Below are positions 37,401 through 48,276 of a DNA stretch of 64,000 nucleotides, piece after piece. A program made the position numbers and the translations under genes. The notes under the pieces were generated by a model. The model was given only the letters and a program-made list of their open reading frames with translations, searched no databases and was not told the origin of the DNA. The first letter of the stretch is position 1, and each line of letters begins with the position of its first letter. The DNA comes from Parnassius smintheus behrii (taxonomy: Eukaryota; Arthropoda; Insecta; Lepidoptera; Papilionidae): assembly GCA_036936625.1 (NCBI GenBank), contig JAUPFT010000001.1:42530579-42594578 (forward strand), read 5' to 3'.

Positions 37401-39562
37401 TGCGGTAGAAATGCGATCATTAAGAAGTATGATGGTCACTTTTAATGATGGTGAGTAATTGTGAAAAAAGAAGCGTGGTTTGTAAGTACATGCTATGAAC
37501 AGGATTTTTAAAGGCATTCTTTGGTGACTGAAACGTTTGGAAAAATGAATGAGAAAAGAGTGACAGAGCATATTTTTGCTGCTAAATTTTTTATCAGCGA
37601 GAGAAAGAGCTTAACACCCAAATAAGTGATATGAAAAAAGCGAGGGAAGTCTGTCAGTGTCGTGTCAAATGGAAGTTCGTAGTAACACTGGGCGACAGGC
37701 GTGAGAGTATATGTTATGTGATGTCATTCGGAACACTTTTTTTATTATTGTAAACACTGTTTTGAGATCTATAAAAATATTTTTGTACGATTTTGGATTA
37801 TGTTCATATTTATTTTTTTACCGAATTTGTAATAAATTAATTTGTTATCATTTTTGTAGAAGCGCAAGCATGGTTGGAAGCTGTACACGATGGTGGGTGG
37901 ATTATTAGTTGTGGATGTTGCGTTACTCACGGCATGGCAGCTTCGTGACCCACTACAAAGACGTGTTGAAATCTTCCCGTTAGAAGCACCTAGGCACCAT
38001 GACGATGATGTTCACATAAGGCCTGAATTAGAGCATTGCGAAAGCGAACACAACACTGTATGGTTAGGTATGTATAAATATTTGCATAAAGGGAGTTTTA
38101 GGTTGTTATTGGAATATTATAAGTTAATATTAAAATAACTTTCACCACCTGTAGAAAATAAATAAAATTTTGATTTATGTAAATAAATACCTTGAATTCA
38201 GGCTGTAATCTTGTATACAATACTACAAGTTTACATAAATTTTAATTAGTAAGTTTTATGTTTGTAAATATTGTATTATACATAATGTGCATAGAAGCAT
38301 TTTTTTAAAAGCAGTTTCTTGGGGAAATAGCACTTGTTTTTATTTAATTAAAAATTAGTATTGTTTTTTTGGAAAAAATAATTAAATTATCTTTGTTTTA
38401 GGTGTCATGTATGGCTACAAGGGCTTAGTACTGGTGTTTGGATTATTTCTCGCGTATGAGACCCGGTCTGTGAAGATTCGTCAAATAAATGATTCACGCT
38501 ACGTTGGCATGAGCATTTACAACGTGGTGGTACTATGCTTGATAACAGCTCCAGTTACGTTGGTGATAGCCAGCCAGCAAGACGCTGCATTCGCCTTCGT
38601 ATCACTTGCAATTGTCTTCTGCTGCTTTCTTAGCATGGCTTTGATATTTATTCCTAAAGTACGTACATTAACATGACGTAACATTATCAAGCATTATGTG
38701 GCAACTGGCAATACATTTTTAGAACTAATTCTTGACAGATTACATACGTTAAAATATTTTCATGGATATGTATTATTGTAAAACTGCCAAAAAATTAATA
38801 TTGCAAAACTAAACCTATCATATATTTTACAGCATTTTGCTATTTGAATAATAATGTAATGATGTAATAAATTACTTAAAGATTTTAACATGATTTTAAA
38901 AAAAAGTTAATTGAAATTATACTTTTTAACTTTTTTAGGTAATAGAAGTAATTCGACATCCAACGGAACGTATTGAGAGTGGTCGTGGTTCTGGGTCTGG
39001 ATCGACACCTGCTGATGAAGAGCGCTACCGAGAACTTGTTAAAGAAAATGAAGAGCTGCAAAAGTTAATAGCACAGGTATAAAAACTTGTATATTATGTT
39101 ACAGAAATGCAAAATGTCTACACATACCAGTAGGTTAGTCATTTAAAAATGTCTAAATCATCATTAGATACTACTTGCACATCCAAAAATATTAGAATTC
39201 GAGTTTCATTTCTGAATAACTTTATTATTTAACCCAATAATCTAACTTGTGGTTCATAACCACAAGTTAGATAGGTAAGATATAACCACAAGTTGGGCTA
39301 AACAAGTTAACTATGGTAAAACAACTTCTAATCAAAGTGACTACATTAGTTATGTGGTTTGCAGAAAGAAGAGCGCATACGCATCCTGAAACAGAAACTG
39401 GCGGAGCGTGAAACGGCCGCGGCAGACGGCGTGACGCAAGGTACGGGCGGCGTGCTGGCCGACTTCGCCACCGCCACTTCCGACTATGGCACGTCCACAA
39501 ACTATACGCGTTCCTCCCGCGCTTCCGTATCCGATCTCGATTTCTCTGAAAGCTACCTATAA
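22212..39562 (+). CDS. GABA-B-R1: metabotropic GABA receptor subunit 1 (GABA-B-R1), 14 coding exons
   Basis: Class C G-protein-coupled receptor subunit that binds GABA at the neuronal plasma membrane; by family knowledge it pairs with GABA-B-R2 and signals through Gi/o. Exons: 22212-22487, 26761-26895, 29015-29185, 31707-31923, 34872-35040, 35216-35331, 35412-35539, 35645-35786, 35896-36046, 36356-36596, 37860-38067, 38402-38658, 38939-39076, 39365-39562. All have GT-AG ends and compatible phases, giving 848 residues (829 from the next ATG at 22269). Venus-flytrap domain in exons 1-8, seven helices in exons 9-12, coiled coil in exons 13-14. Ligand residues typical of R1 are present: the Ser of G-C-S-T-V, the Y-G-A-S-S-P loop, the Tyr of G-L-F-Y, and E and D in Q-E-A-P-L-A-Y-D. 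This marks the GABA-binding subunit rather than R2. The N-terminus is uncertain. The last exon and stop are clear. Confidence 0.93.
23035..23430 (+). mobile_element. family C repeat with GAT-rich tail
   Basis: Begins 'gaatatccactgcctcaaat', includes 'agttgccaagccgctttcg', 'gcccgcgtccagcagtggat' and ends in (GAT)n at 23401-23430, an RTE-type tail. Lies in intron 1 of GABA-B-R1. Confidence 0.6.
23567..23755 (+). mobile_element. tRNA-derived SINE
   Basis: The head has an A-box-like 'tagcctaatggc' and a B-box 'gggttcgaatccgcc' about 40 bp apart. The body is 'cgagtggttaaggggaatat' and the end is an A run. The same body occurs at 983-1096. It does not fold as a normal tRNA with a CCA-compatible acceptor, so it is not called a tRNA gene. 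Confidence 0.75.
24362..24790 (-). mobile_element. RTE LINE ORF2 C-terminus nested in hAT
   Basis: The minus frame 24785-24390 (131 residues) has A-M-L-G-V-S-L-R-D, K-L-K-W-Q-W-A-G-H-I-A-R-R, G-R-P-P-T-R-W and a W-x-x-L-x-E-A-Y-V-Q-x-W end, diagnostic of lepidopteran RTE ORF2. The 3' tail is (ATG)n, seen as tcatcatcatcatcat at 24374-24389. The frame is unbroken over this length, so the insertion is younger than the hAT decay. Confidence 0.85.
25236..26009 (-). pseudogene. hAT transposase (SCAND3/ZBED-like), fragmented
   Basis: Three overlapping minus-strand frames give consecutive parts of the RNase-H-like catalytic region of a hAT transposase. The order is collinear with the family, but frames change near 25700 and 25460. 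The N-terminal zinc finger region and the C-terminal dimerisation region are not recognisable. Confidence 0.7.
26761..26895 (+). CDS. GABA-B-R1: GABA-B-R1 exon 2
   Basis: 45 codons, phase 0 at both ends, between TTGTCATCAG and GTAAGT. Carries G-C-S-T-V, whose Ser contacts GABA in mammalian R1, and A-A-K-M-W-N-L. Confidence 0.92.
27065..27210 (+). mobile_element. family A repeat, partial
   Basis: The tail module 'aacagtccacccgatggcaa' and body 'actaagatggaatgcctctt' are present; the head is lost. Intron 2 of GABA-B-R1. Confidence 0.6.
27690..27925 (+). mobile_element. family C repeat
   Basis: Shares 'aggcgacaaaggaaaatta', 'gccaagcgaggcaactgtgg' and 'gtgcagtggactttagag' with the 49605 and 23035 copies. 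Confidence 0.55.
28230..28490 (+). mobile_element. tRNA-derived SINE (second family)
   Basis: The head 'ggcctgttggtctactggtt' carries an A-box and 'gtggcttcgattcccatcc' a B-box. The body 'acccataacacaagctctgc' and 'ttagcttgggactagatgg' matches a SINE widespread in Lepidoptera (recalled). Ends in an AT-rich (ATT)n tail. Intron 2 of GABA-B-R1. Confidence 0.8.
28697..28800 (-). mobile_element. RTE/SINE tail fragment
   Basis: 'tcattcattacagcctgac' and 'gaacataggccttctcc' match the 3' tail of RTE copies such as 24385-24440. Confidence 0.5.
29015..29185 (+). CDS. GABA-B-R1: GABA-B-R1 exon 3
   Basis: 57 codons, phase 0 at both ends, acceptor TTGTTTAG and donor GTGAGT. Contains Y-G-A-S-S-P-A-L-S and F-R-T-H-P-S-A-T of lobe 1 of the ligand domain. 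Confidence 0.93.
30030..30770 (+). mobile_element. Jockey-like LINE (family B), ORF2 C-terminus, decayed
   Basis: Reads E-V-E-S-L-L-N-K-V-L-D-W-G-R-L-N-L-V at about 30050, then Y-Q-L-L-P near 30395 and a Cys-His poor C-terminal block with 'ggggagtactctgag', interrupted by many stops. This is the RT thumb to C-terminus of a common lepidopteran LINE. Lies in intron 3 of GABA-B-R1. Just upstream, 29983-30012 forms a small hairpin ('ccgaaaatacgga' / 'tccgtattttccgg'). Confidence 0.7.
31707..31923 (+). CDS. GABA-B-R1: GABA-B-R1 exon 4
   Basis: 217 bp, ends in phase 1 at GTAAGT. Encodes R-Q-S-F-L-S-D-P, R-R-Q-D-A-R-V-I-V-G-L-F-Y and V-W-F-F-I. The Tyr of G-L-F-Y is a GABA-contact position in the family. 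A family A repeat starts about 40 bp after the donor. Confidence 0.93.
31965..32275 (+). mobile_element. family A SINE-like repeat
   Basis: Near full length: 'aacgagcacacagtccacct' to 'gcatggctctaccacgta'. Starts about 40 bp after the exon 4 donor of GABA-B-R1. A further piece of the same tail ('caaacgagcgaatagttcac') lies at 32420-32475. Confidence 0.8.
32500..33226 (+). mobile_element. RTE-type LINE, 5'-truncated, C-terminal frame open
   Basis: The frame 32514-33197 (227 residues) carries V-Y-L-G-S-A-F-S-R-D-G-R, L-Y-G-S-E-T-W, V-E-M-R-S-L-R-K-M, W-F-G-H-V-E-R-M, R-G-R-P-R and R-R-A-C-M-K-K-L, the RT thumb and C-terminus. The 3' tail is (TAAG)n at 33202-33225. The open frame and clean tail suggest a fairly recent insertion. 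Intron 4 of GABA-B-R1. Confidence 0.8.
34872..35040 (+). CDS. GABA-B-R1: GABA-B-R1 exon 5
   Basis: 169 bp, acceptor TTCACTTAG. Starts W-Y-E-D-N-W-F and includes E-G-H-L-T-T-E; ends in phase 2 within an Arg codon. Confidence 0.92.
35216..35331 (+). CDS. GABA-B-R1: GABA-B-R1 exon 6
   Basis: 116 bp, acceptor TTTTCACAG, donor GTAAAA. Carries Y-Q-E-A-P-L-A-Y-D-A-V-W-A, with the Glu and Asp that anchor GABA in R1. Confidence 0.93.
35412..35539 (+). CDS. GABA-B-R1: GABA-B-R1 exon 7
   Basis: 128 bp after an 80-bp intron. Contains L-K-N-F-T-Y and Y-E-A-I-N-S-T-S-F-L-G-V-S; ends in phase 0 at GTATGG. Confidence 0.92.
35645..35786 (+). CDS. GABA-B-R1: GABA-B-R1 exon 8
   Basis: 142 bp. Contains the Q-I-E-Q-L and L-G-Y-Y-D-T blocks closing the ligand domain; ends in phase 1 within a Gly codon. 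Confidence 0.92.
35896..36046 (+). CDS. GABA-B-R1: GABA-B-R1 exon 9 (linker and TM1)
   Basis: 151 bp. Short linker from P-P-D-R-T into the first membrane helix, about 24 hydrophobic residues from L-P-L-F to F-N-I-M. Class C GABA-B receptors lack the cysteine-rich domain found in mGluRs, and none is present here. Confidence 0.93.
36356..36596 (+). CDS. GABA-B-R1: GABA-B-R1 exon 10 (TM2-TM3)
   Basis: 241 bp. TM2 includes L-C-G-C-C-V-C-L-G-A-A. TM3 includes F-S-M-A-Y-G-A-M-F-T-K-V-W. The conserved extracellular Cys before TM3 (G-L-C-A-T-R-A-W) is present. Ends in phase 0. Confidence 0.93.
37050..37715 (+). mobile_element. RTE-type LINE C-terminus, heavily decayed
   Basis: Blocks matching the 19110 copy appear in changing frames: M-K-V-N-A-R-R-T-K-V near 37115, 'gtcaaaaaggcacatacgg' near 37293, 'gcggtagaaatgcgatcatt' near 37399, 'tgtcgtgtcaaatggaagtt' near 37658 and the tail 'gggcgacaggcgtgagagt'. 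Intron 10 of GABA-B-R1. Confidence 0.65.
37860..38067 (+). CDS. GABA-B-R1: GABA-B-R1 exon 11 (TM4)
   Basis: 208 bp, acceptor ATTTTTGTAG. Encodes W-K-L-Y-T, TM4 (G-G-L-L-V-V-D-V-A-L-L), D-P-L-Q-R-R and the loop Cys of L-E-H-C that would pair with the Cys before TM3. Confidence 0.93.
38402..38658 (+). CDS. GABA-B-R1: GABA-B-R1 exon 12 (TM5-TM7)
   Basis: 257 bp. Contains Y-G-Y-K-G-L, L-A-Y-E-T-R, Y-N-V-V-V-L-C-L-I-T-A-P-V-T, Q-Q-D-A-A-F-A-F and F-I-P-K, all signature GABA-B blocks. Ends in phase 0 at GTACGT. Confidence 0.95.
38939..39076 (+). CDS. GABA-B-R1: GABA-B-R1 exon 13 (start of coiled coil)
   Basis: 46 codons. A Gly/Ser-rich linker leads into heptads (Y-R-E-L-V-K-E-N-E-E-L-Q-K-L-I-A-Q), the dimerisation helix by family knowledge. 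Confidence 0.9.
39365..39562 (+). CDS. GABA-B-R1: GABA-B-R1 exon 14 (coiled coil end and C-tail)
   Basis: 65 codons and TAA. Heptads continue (K-E-E-R-I-R-I-L-K-Q-K-L), followed by a Gly/Ala/Ser/Thr-rich tail ending E-S-Y-L. No R-S-R-R retention motif of the mammalian kind is seen. GC content is higher than in the flanking intron. Confidence 0.9.
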   Translation, partial: KEERIRILKQKLAERETAAADGVTQGTGGVLADFATATSDYGTSTNYTRSSRASVSDLDFSESYL

Positions 39563-40807
39563 TATCAGCCCATAGTATTAAACTATGGCCGTTGATGAAA
39601 CAAATTTAAAGTAAATTACTCGAAAATTACGTATGTACATGATTTTTTAAAACAGTTTATTTTATATATGTAACAGATATCCTGTATACGGTATCAACCC
39701 CCTTCGGCAAATTTTATTAGTAGGAATCAGGTTTCCGGTCGAATACTATTAACTATACTGGATACTTATTTGAGTGGATAGTGCTTCAATCACAAAATGC
39801 TGTTTTTTAAAACTTAAATCATGTCAAGAAGTTATAAATTTAATATTTAAAACCAAATATTCTTCTTTCTCATCTCCTTTGTTCTCTCATTAACTACAAT
39901 ATTAATATTTAGATTAAAGTTCAATATAACGTTTTTTATTATATATTTTTAGTAATGTTGACTGTGTTGTTAGACCTGTACTAACAGCTACAGCTTGATC
40001 CAGTGCAACAAACTTATCTCCCATTTCCTAATTTTTTATACGTTTCGTCGCTTCCTTTAAATGTTTCATTCGTTGCTTATCCGACATTGCGTGTTTTATT
40101 GACTATTTCGTGGTGTGAAAAATGAATAACATGATGCAAACCTTCTAGTTATACGACTTATAACTCATACGCATTACTCAATTTAATTATGAGAATTAAA
40201 ACCACGGTTGTTTTAATTAGTTTTCTACAGTAGTAGTTTTATAAGAGAAAAAAGTGATTCCTGATATTGTGTAACATGATTGCAAACAAAGCAATTTATG
40301 TTTTTTGGTATAAGATTATACATTGCATCTTCCATCTGGTACAACAACGCGTGTTGATTTAAATTCAATACTATTGTATCGTTAAAAAAAAACCCTTTAT
40401 AAAACAACTTTATTAACGGTTATTTGAACTCACATTATACTTAGTGTTCCAGTATTTACAAACACGTTTTGTTGAAAATGTAAAACGGAAATAATTAAAA
40501 TCCTACTTTAATAATTAGGTATACATACTACCTTCCTGTGCAAATAATAGGATATATGTTCAGAACTACTATATGATAGTAGTAGATTGATAAGAGACCG
40601 ACGGAACCTAATCTTTATTTTTAAATAGTTTTTTTATTAATATTAAATTAGAAATATTATCATTATTGATGTCACTTTATGTTTTTGTTATTACTATATA
40701 GTACCAAAACTCTGTTTGAGTCTACCGTAATATATTTATATAGAAGTTAAAAATTATTATAGAATCTCTTATTTGAAATATCCCAAAACCCACAGGAATC
40801 ATTGGAA

Positions 40808-40825
40808 AATAAAATAAAAAATAAA
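40808..40825 (+). terminator. candidate polyadenylation signals after GABA-B-R1
   Basis: AATAAAATAAAAAATAAA, a cluster of AATAAA motifs about 1.25 kb after the receptor stop codon. It is the first such cluster downstream. Use is inferred only. Confidence 0.3.
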
Positions 40826-43800
40826 CTTTGGGAAAGTTTTTAAATAAATCTCTAAAAAAGTTAAACGAAACTGAATAAAGCTTTGTTCTAAAATTAGAAT
40901 GTTTATACTATTAAGACAGTGAGCAACAGTTCCTCTTAAATTTCATCAAAACTTTATGAGAGTTAGATTTAAGGATAAATCTAAACTATAAAATAACTTA
41001 TTAGTCTTTAAAACTTTACAAGATCATAAATATGGTAAGCATTCTAATTAAAAACACCATCATCCATAAATTTAGATTACCGTAATATTTTTATTAATAA
41101 TATAAAATAATCTTTCTTAAGCACAACTCTTTGTGTAATATCTAAAAATAGTGTGTAAAAATTTAAAAAACAATATTCCATTATACCTTGTTTTGTCTTA
41201 AGGCGCTGACAATCAGTGAGCTTCGAGGTTTTGATTTTTTTAGCCACGCCAATTATTATATCTTCAATATTTATAAAACTTTACGTGCCTGCCTATCTTT
41301 TTATAAATTACTAACATAGTTTAAAAACAAAACATAGTTTTATGGTGATTTAAGAATATCCACTATCTCATATCGTGCCGTTGGTGTCAAACAAGGAGAA
41401 GTAGCGTATTTCTAATAACCACTAGAAAGCAAGAATCAGCAGCTGCCATACCGCCGGTCAAGCGTAGCAAATAGATTAAATATTCCACTTATGGGGAAGT
41501 TTATCAAACGGACTTTAATGGAAATGTTATACATTATTGATAGAATTGTAGTCGTAAAACAAAATAAATACACAACATTAAACAACAAAAAATTAATGAG
41601 CCGATATCGAGCAAAACGACACCTAGATATTATGTTTCTTTTATATATATAAAAATTACATGTCACATTGTTTGTCCGCGATTAACTACTAAACTACTCA
41701 ACAGATTTCAATGAAATTTTGCACACTGTGTGCAATTTGGTCCAACTTGACAGATAGGATAGTTTCTATTCTATTTTTATAGGAGAGGTTCGTGGGAAAG
41801 GACAGAAAAACGTCTGCCTGGTCAGCTAGTAAACATATATGTCGGAGTGCTTAGAAGAAAAAGGCGATAAGAAGGAAAAGAGCACTACTCTTTTAGCTTA
41901 CCACAAAACACAAAACAAATAATTACTCGTTTATTTTTTAGTTTATTAATTTTAACAACGTACGTGTATGAGTAATGCAAAAATTTTTGTTGTAAGGTCA
42001 TTTGTGAGAGGTTAGTTTACCATAATTTTTTACTTAAACATTATTTCAAGAACGTGTTTTGGAAATAAAGTATTATTAGATATATTTTAAATATTAACCT
42101 ATATTTTATCTGCTTCCAGAAATTGTATAGGTTTGGCTGAAATTTTTTTCTTACAAGCCACTCATTAAGGTTAATACTATTGTCAGCGCCTTAACGTTCT
42201 GCGCCCAAATGTCTGTCTCCTTTCTACCTCACAAAATTGTAACGATTGCACGTGTTTTAATACCTAATATCTGTAAATAATTTTACCTATAACTCCCATT
42301 AGACTGACTTAGCGATACTTCTAGCAATATGTTATATTCTATTAGTTAATGGTTCTACTTGATTGTAATTACTAAAATCAGATATATTGAAAAAAATCTA
42401 GCTACATTCTTGGCATTTTGGTACTAGTTAAAATTCTTTAGGTAATTCTACAGATAAAATTACGATATACTCTACAACGAATAATCGTAATGCTTTTTAC
42501 TATGATGAAATATAATAATCACAAATGTCTTCAACTTTATCACGTTTATATTTTATTGGCACAACTTATGAATGATTAGATAGATTTAGCTTAAATTATT
42601 GCTAGATAACATTTCATGTACATCATGTGTACTAGTTTGTGTAGAAAATTATTAAACTTATTTAATTAAAGTTCACATTATTTCATGCAGTTGAATCATT
42701 TTGTTTATTTTGTTAATTCATGCAGTCAAATCTCGTTAAACACATACTCAAATTATGCTATGTTAAACGTCGTTATAAAGTTAAGAGAGATAATTGTAAA
42801 GTTATTAATAAATATTCTAAAATTATTATAGTTGTTAATTGGCTTATAATTTCCTTTTCAAAATTTTGTTTTATCTACTTAGGAGAAAAAGATCATTATG
42901 CTTCGATAGTGTTATTCTAACACAAAACTATAGATATGTTAACAAATTTACGTAAGTATAAATTTGGAGGTGTTTTTCAATTGCCTGTAGTTTCGTCGTT
43001 CACATTGTGCCGTATCCAATCTTTTGCATGAAACCCTCATACTGCACTTGGTCACTGTCGGCTACGTAGAGTCACAAATCCCTGTATATATACAAAAATG
43101 AAAATTGTAAAATAAATTTAGCACCAGTTGATGCTTTGTTACGTAAATTTGATACAAATTCATTTTAGCGTTGGATAATGTCGTGATTTATTACTAAAAT
43201 AAAATTAAGGATTTTAAAGTTAACTTCAGTGATAGCGTTTTGTTGATTATTTAAAACTGGTTCAATTAAGACTATCTATGTGTGTAATCATAAGTTCACT
43301 TATGTACGAGTTGTAAATAAAATGTCTAAATGAGCTAAAATCTTTTGTAATGAACTACATTGAATATGCTGCGTAACGAGATTTCCTTGCATGAATGTTA
43401 TTTTTATTGCGCTTTTTTCTAGGTTCCTTTTAAAAGCTTCTATTTCCGCAGGCTAATAATTTATTTTTTTGTATTCGTTAAAGCGCTGAATTAATAACTA
43501 AAAACACATTCACGCGTTTCAAATAAAATATATGCTTTTCTGGTTTTATTTATGTCAAATACAGTTTTATTTATTCATATTTATTTTTGCCATTTTTTTC
43601 TAATGAATTTTATTAATTATATAAACATAACAAAAAACACGTTTTTGATAAAATTTCTGTTAAAATATTATATATTGCTTGCTTTTGTAATTTGTTGGTT
43701 ATTCCTTTAGATAAAGCTTTTAATTTTAGAAGTGAATATTTTAAAACAAGTTACTTAAGTTTTATAATAATAATTAAAATTTTGAGTGTTAATTAAATTA

Positions 43801-44379
43801 ATATTCTTTTTCTATTGACAGATGTACAGGACGAGCACGTCTAATCGCTCACAGGGCAATCTTCGAAACTAATGGCTTTTATTTAGGATTTACTTTGTTG
43901 TAGTAAGTTTTACTTTTAAAATTTTAACGATAATACAAAGTGTTCTTATAAATTTAGAAAAATGTTAATAATGGAAATTGATTGTATCGAATAAATTGAA
44001 TTAGAAATGATATATTAAGGTAACGTTGGTTGTTGAATAATCTACTATTTTTTTGTTAAAAATGTTCATTAGTTATTTTGCCGGCAATGAAAATCAAGGA
44101 AAATATATTCAACATTTTTTTATTATAACGTTAAAAAAGAGATTTATCCTTTTAATTAAAACTTGCATTTATTTGTGGGAATTATCAAAATCATCTTAGA
44201 CGAAAATTTAGGAAGAACGATCTAATGCAAAATATGTAGCCATAAGTAAAATTGATTTATTTATTTATTTTTATTCTTTATTGCATCCTTAACAAAAGAA
44301 TACAAAGGGCGGACAAGGAAAATTGATGTCAATTTGTAAATTATAAACGGATTCAATAAATAGCTCGAAGAACGGGAAA

Positions 44380-44575
44380 AAGTTTTAGAGTGGTAGTTAC
44401 GTATCGGCAAGCGAAGTATAGGGTGGTTTCTTACTAGATGGACCGGGTAAGAAATGCGGTAAGTCGATGGATGTAGATGGCTCAGAACATAGTTTTGTGA
44501 CATTCCTTGGTTTGGGCCCATGTTCAGCAGTGGACTTTCGAAGGATTGTAATGGATGGATTGAGGAGGGAAGCAT
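44380..44575 (+). mobile_element. RTE LINE 3' end, decayed
   Basis: 'gtcgatggatgtagatggct', 'gggcccatgttcagcagtgg' and an end in (ATGG)n-type repeats match the terminal part of RTE ORF2 and its tail in the + direction. Confidence 0.55.
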
Positions 44576-47473
44576 AAATAAAACGTCTTTATATCAGATG
44601 AAACTCAAAGTCAATGCTTGTAAGTTTAGTCATCTAACAAAATTATGTCCAACTTTACATTAATTAATCAGACAGATAAAGAGCTTGGTTCTTACATACA
44701 TTGTAGCATCTCTTTTGTTCGAAGCTTGAATCCCGGGGTGGGCTAAAAATCAGTTATTGGCGGTGTTGCGTCGTCGTACCCGGAAAACACATAAAGTTGT
44801 TTGTTTTGTACCTCATCTTACTCCGGTCGAGAATAAAGAGTGCACCGGAGCATACACACACACTTGCACAATATGAGTATAATTATGTCCTGCGCAGATG
44901 CATAGGTACTCTCCGTAGAGTATTACATTATCTCAGAAATGAGAGGTCTTTGCTCCGCGGTACGGTTTTTCTGCATTATTTACTTGCATTTGATTTAATT
45001 TTGTATTTGATATTTACCTTTAAATAAATTGAGCAAGAAATTAGTCAATACAATCATTACGACTAACATCATTTCTGCCATGGCATAAAGGCTAACTTTT
45101 ATTTTTCATAATAATTCTGCTAATCGGTTCAGCGAAATTTTTAATTTATAAATAACAGTTAACATTATAACACTCGATACAAATTATAATCTAGAAGATT
45201 GAGAATCGTAATTATTGTAATAACCTAATAACCAATCAACGGCGGCAACGGCAAAATAATATTTCTACAGCTGTTTACTTCTCATGTAGTTAATTAGTAG
45301 AGTATCAGAAATAATTAACATATTTTAATAACAAATGATCGTTGCTCTGTTTGAAAAGTTATCATTTAAGCAGTAAATTATTTACTGTTGGCTATCGTAA
45401 AAATATTAACAATGTTGACTTTTTAACTATTCACTTTATTAACCTATCTCTCTGATCAGATTTGAATAATACTATGAATAAAATTATAACAGTATATTGT
45501 ATGAATTTATCGAATACAGTATGATGACACTATGCTGTGTACGAAAAATAGAGTTCACCATGGCTTTCTTGATCAACTTTGTAGATATTGCGAGATGTAA
45601 ATTAAATATAATACAAATTCATCAAATCCAGATTAAACTATTAGAAGAAACTAAACCTTACATATCACACGCGAAAGTATTTGTAAAATGTCTGTTTCTT
45701 CACTTAGTGTGATCTTCCGTCAAATATTGAGAACCATAACACATCCTTTCAGAAATGTTTACGGCTTCATTCCAGTGATGTTGATTGCCAAAAGAAACTA
45801 TATTGGTATATAATAAGATTATTTGAACACGACGTTTATTTTTCTTAATCATTAGCTACTGTAAGGTGTTTTTATATTTAAAACTTTATCCGTCATCTGT
45901 ATGTTACAGAGTTAGTTAGTTATATAGTTATGAAGCACTGCCACTACTGAACTTTATAGATGGAAATAAGTGACAGATTTAGGTCTAGCTTTAGTAGAAA
46001 TATAAATTCGTAAGATTTTTGTTTCTCAAAGCACTTTATCATGTACTAAGATCCCTTATCTTTATTTATAACTCTGCTATTTGCGGAATTATTTTTTGTA
46101 ATATTATTTCTGTGAAATATATAAGATATTAAATGAATAAAATTTTCATAAATTACATATTTTGCTAATCATGATATGTACTTTATAATAACGCTGATAT
46201 TTTTAATTAAATTTTCAGCAACAATTATTATTTAAATTCGTTTTTAATAATTTTCTGAAAGTTTGAATGGAGTTAGTGATATTATAAATTGTACATTAAA
46301 ATCTACGAGATTATATTGATTTATACTATTTTTCATGTTAATTTAAAAGAGAATGATGTCAAGTTAATAAATACTAATAAGACCTTGGATAAGATTTGAC
46401 TGCATAGAATTTTAATTCACCTTTTATGTTGTTGTGTTTTGTCGTTAAATTTTATACAATAGTTACAAAAATTATTTGTAAAATTATTACACTTACAAAA
46501 AGTTGAAATTATAAATTTTATAATATTCCTCAATATTGTTATCACTTTAAATTTATTACAAGAATACAATATAGAGTTTTCCTTTATATGTGGATAGAGA
46601 ATTGGTTGTTTTAATATATTTTGTAAACTGTTATTTTAACTGTTCGTGTAAATCACCAGCAAATAATCACCGTGTAAATTAAAAAAAAACTGAATGATCT
46701 AAGTGTGCAAATTTGTTTTATTACTTAATTTTAATTTTCCTTATTGTATACAAATGATGGAGTATTTGTAGAAGATGTCAGTTTTGCATGCTATTAGAGA
46801 TGAGGCTACTCCTATCTGTTCCGTTTTTACCTGTGAATTAGCAGATATGAACATCACGTAATAAATTAATACGGTACAAAATTACATCTCCCCTCGGTAA
46901 AGAATCTAAATGTAAATGCGTAAGAAACCAGGGAATAAAACTAAGGTGATGATTCCGAAAATAGGTTATTGGTTCTTGACAAACACCGTATGAAAAACAG
47001 GAGCACTATTCCCTTATTTAATGGAGTATTCTGTGCAAGCGTGGGCCTTCACATGTCGAGCTAAGCCAATCTGCAATCAAATACAGTGATCTTAATATGC
47101 CGCAGCGTAGTTATACTATTTATACGCACAGAAAATCTATAATTTAAATTGTGAAGAGTTCCAAAAAATAAACCTATTAAGGGGATATAGTATGTCAGCT
47201 CAAATTCTAATTTCACCCCCACTTCCCCGCGCGTCGTATGCTTTGTACCGACATGTTTGTAATCACTAATACTGTAAGTAGAAAGGTCGTTAGACACTTA
47301 TTTCATTAGGTTTATCATATTTATGCCTGTTTCTTAATGTCAAGCCAGTCGCTTCTTATTTTTATTACGGTTATTTCCCATTTTAATTTTACGTCGTCCT
47401 GTTGCGTAATGTATATTCTGATCGTAAGCGACACAACCTCCCCCTTCAAAGGCCGAAGCGAAGTGACCGTGCG

Positions 47474-47563
<90 letters not shown>

Positions 47564-47636
47564 GTGTGTGCGCGTGTGTGTGCGTGTGCGTGTGCGTGTG
47601 TGTGTGCGTGTGTGTGTGTGTGCGTGTGTTTGTGTG

Positions 47637-47675
<39 letters not shown>

Positions 47676-47985
47676 GTGTGTGTGTGCGTGTGTGTGTGTG
47701 CGTGTGCGTGTGCGTGTGCGTGTGCGTGTGTGCGTGTGTGCGTGTGTGCGTGTGTGCGTGTGTGCGTGTGCGTGTGCGTGTGCGTGTGCGTGTGCGTGTG
47801 CGTGTGCGTGGGCGTGTTCGTGTGCGTGTGCGTGCGCGTGTGCGTGCGCGTGTGCGTGCACGTGTGCGTGCGCGTGCGCGTGCGCGTGCGTGCGCGTGCG
47901 TTTGCGTGCGTGCGTGCGTGTGCGTGTGTGCGTGCGTGCGTGCGTGCGTGCATGCGTGCGCGTGCGTGTGCGTGCGTGCGTGCGA

Positions 47986-48035
<50 letters not shown>

Positions 48036-48048
48036 TTGCGTGCGTGCA

Positions 48049-48100
<52 letters not shown>

Positions 48101-48124
48101 TGAGTGCGTGCGTGCGTGCGTGTG

Positions 48125-48188
<64 letters not shown>

Positions 48189-48212
48189 TGAGTGCGTGCG
48201 TGCGTGCGTGTG

Positions 48213-48276
<64 letters not shown>

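Larger units (their letters stand above)
39563..47470. other. AT-rich region, possible 3' UTR then intergenic
   Basis: Few repeats: a family C remnant at 41340-41460, a short dispersed repeat ending 'acgtctgcctggtcagctag' at 41650-41832, and an RTE tail at 44380-44575. The first AATAAA after the receptor stop is at 40808; many more follow, so the 3' UTR end cannot be fixed. No host coding exon is convincing. Confidence 0.4.
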
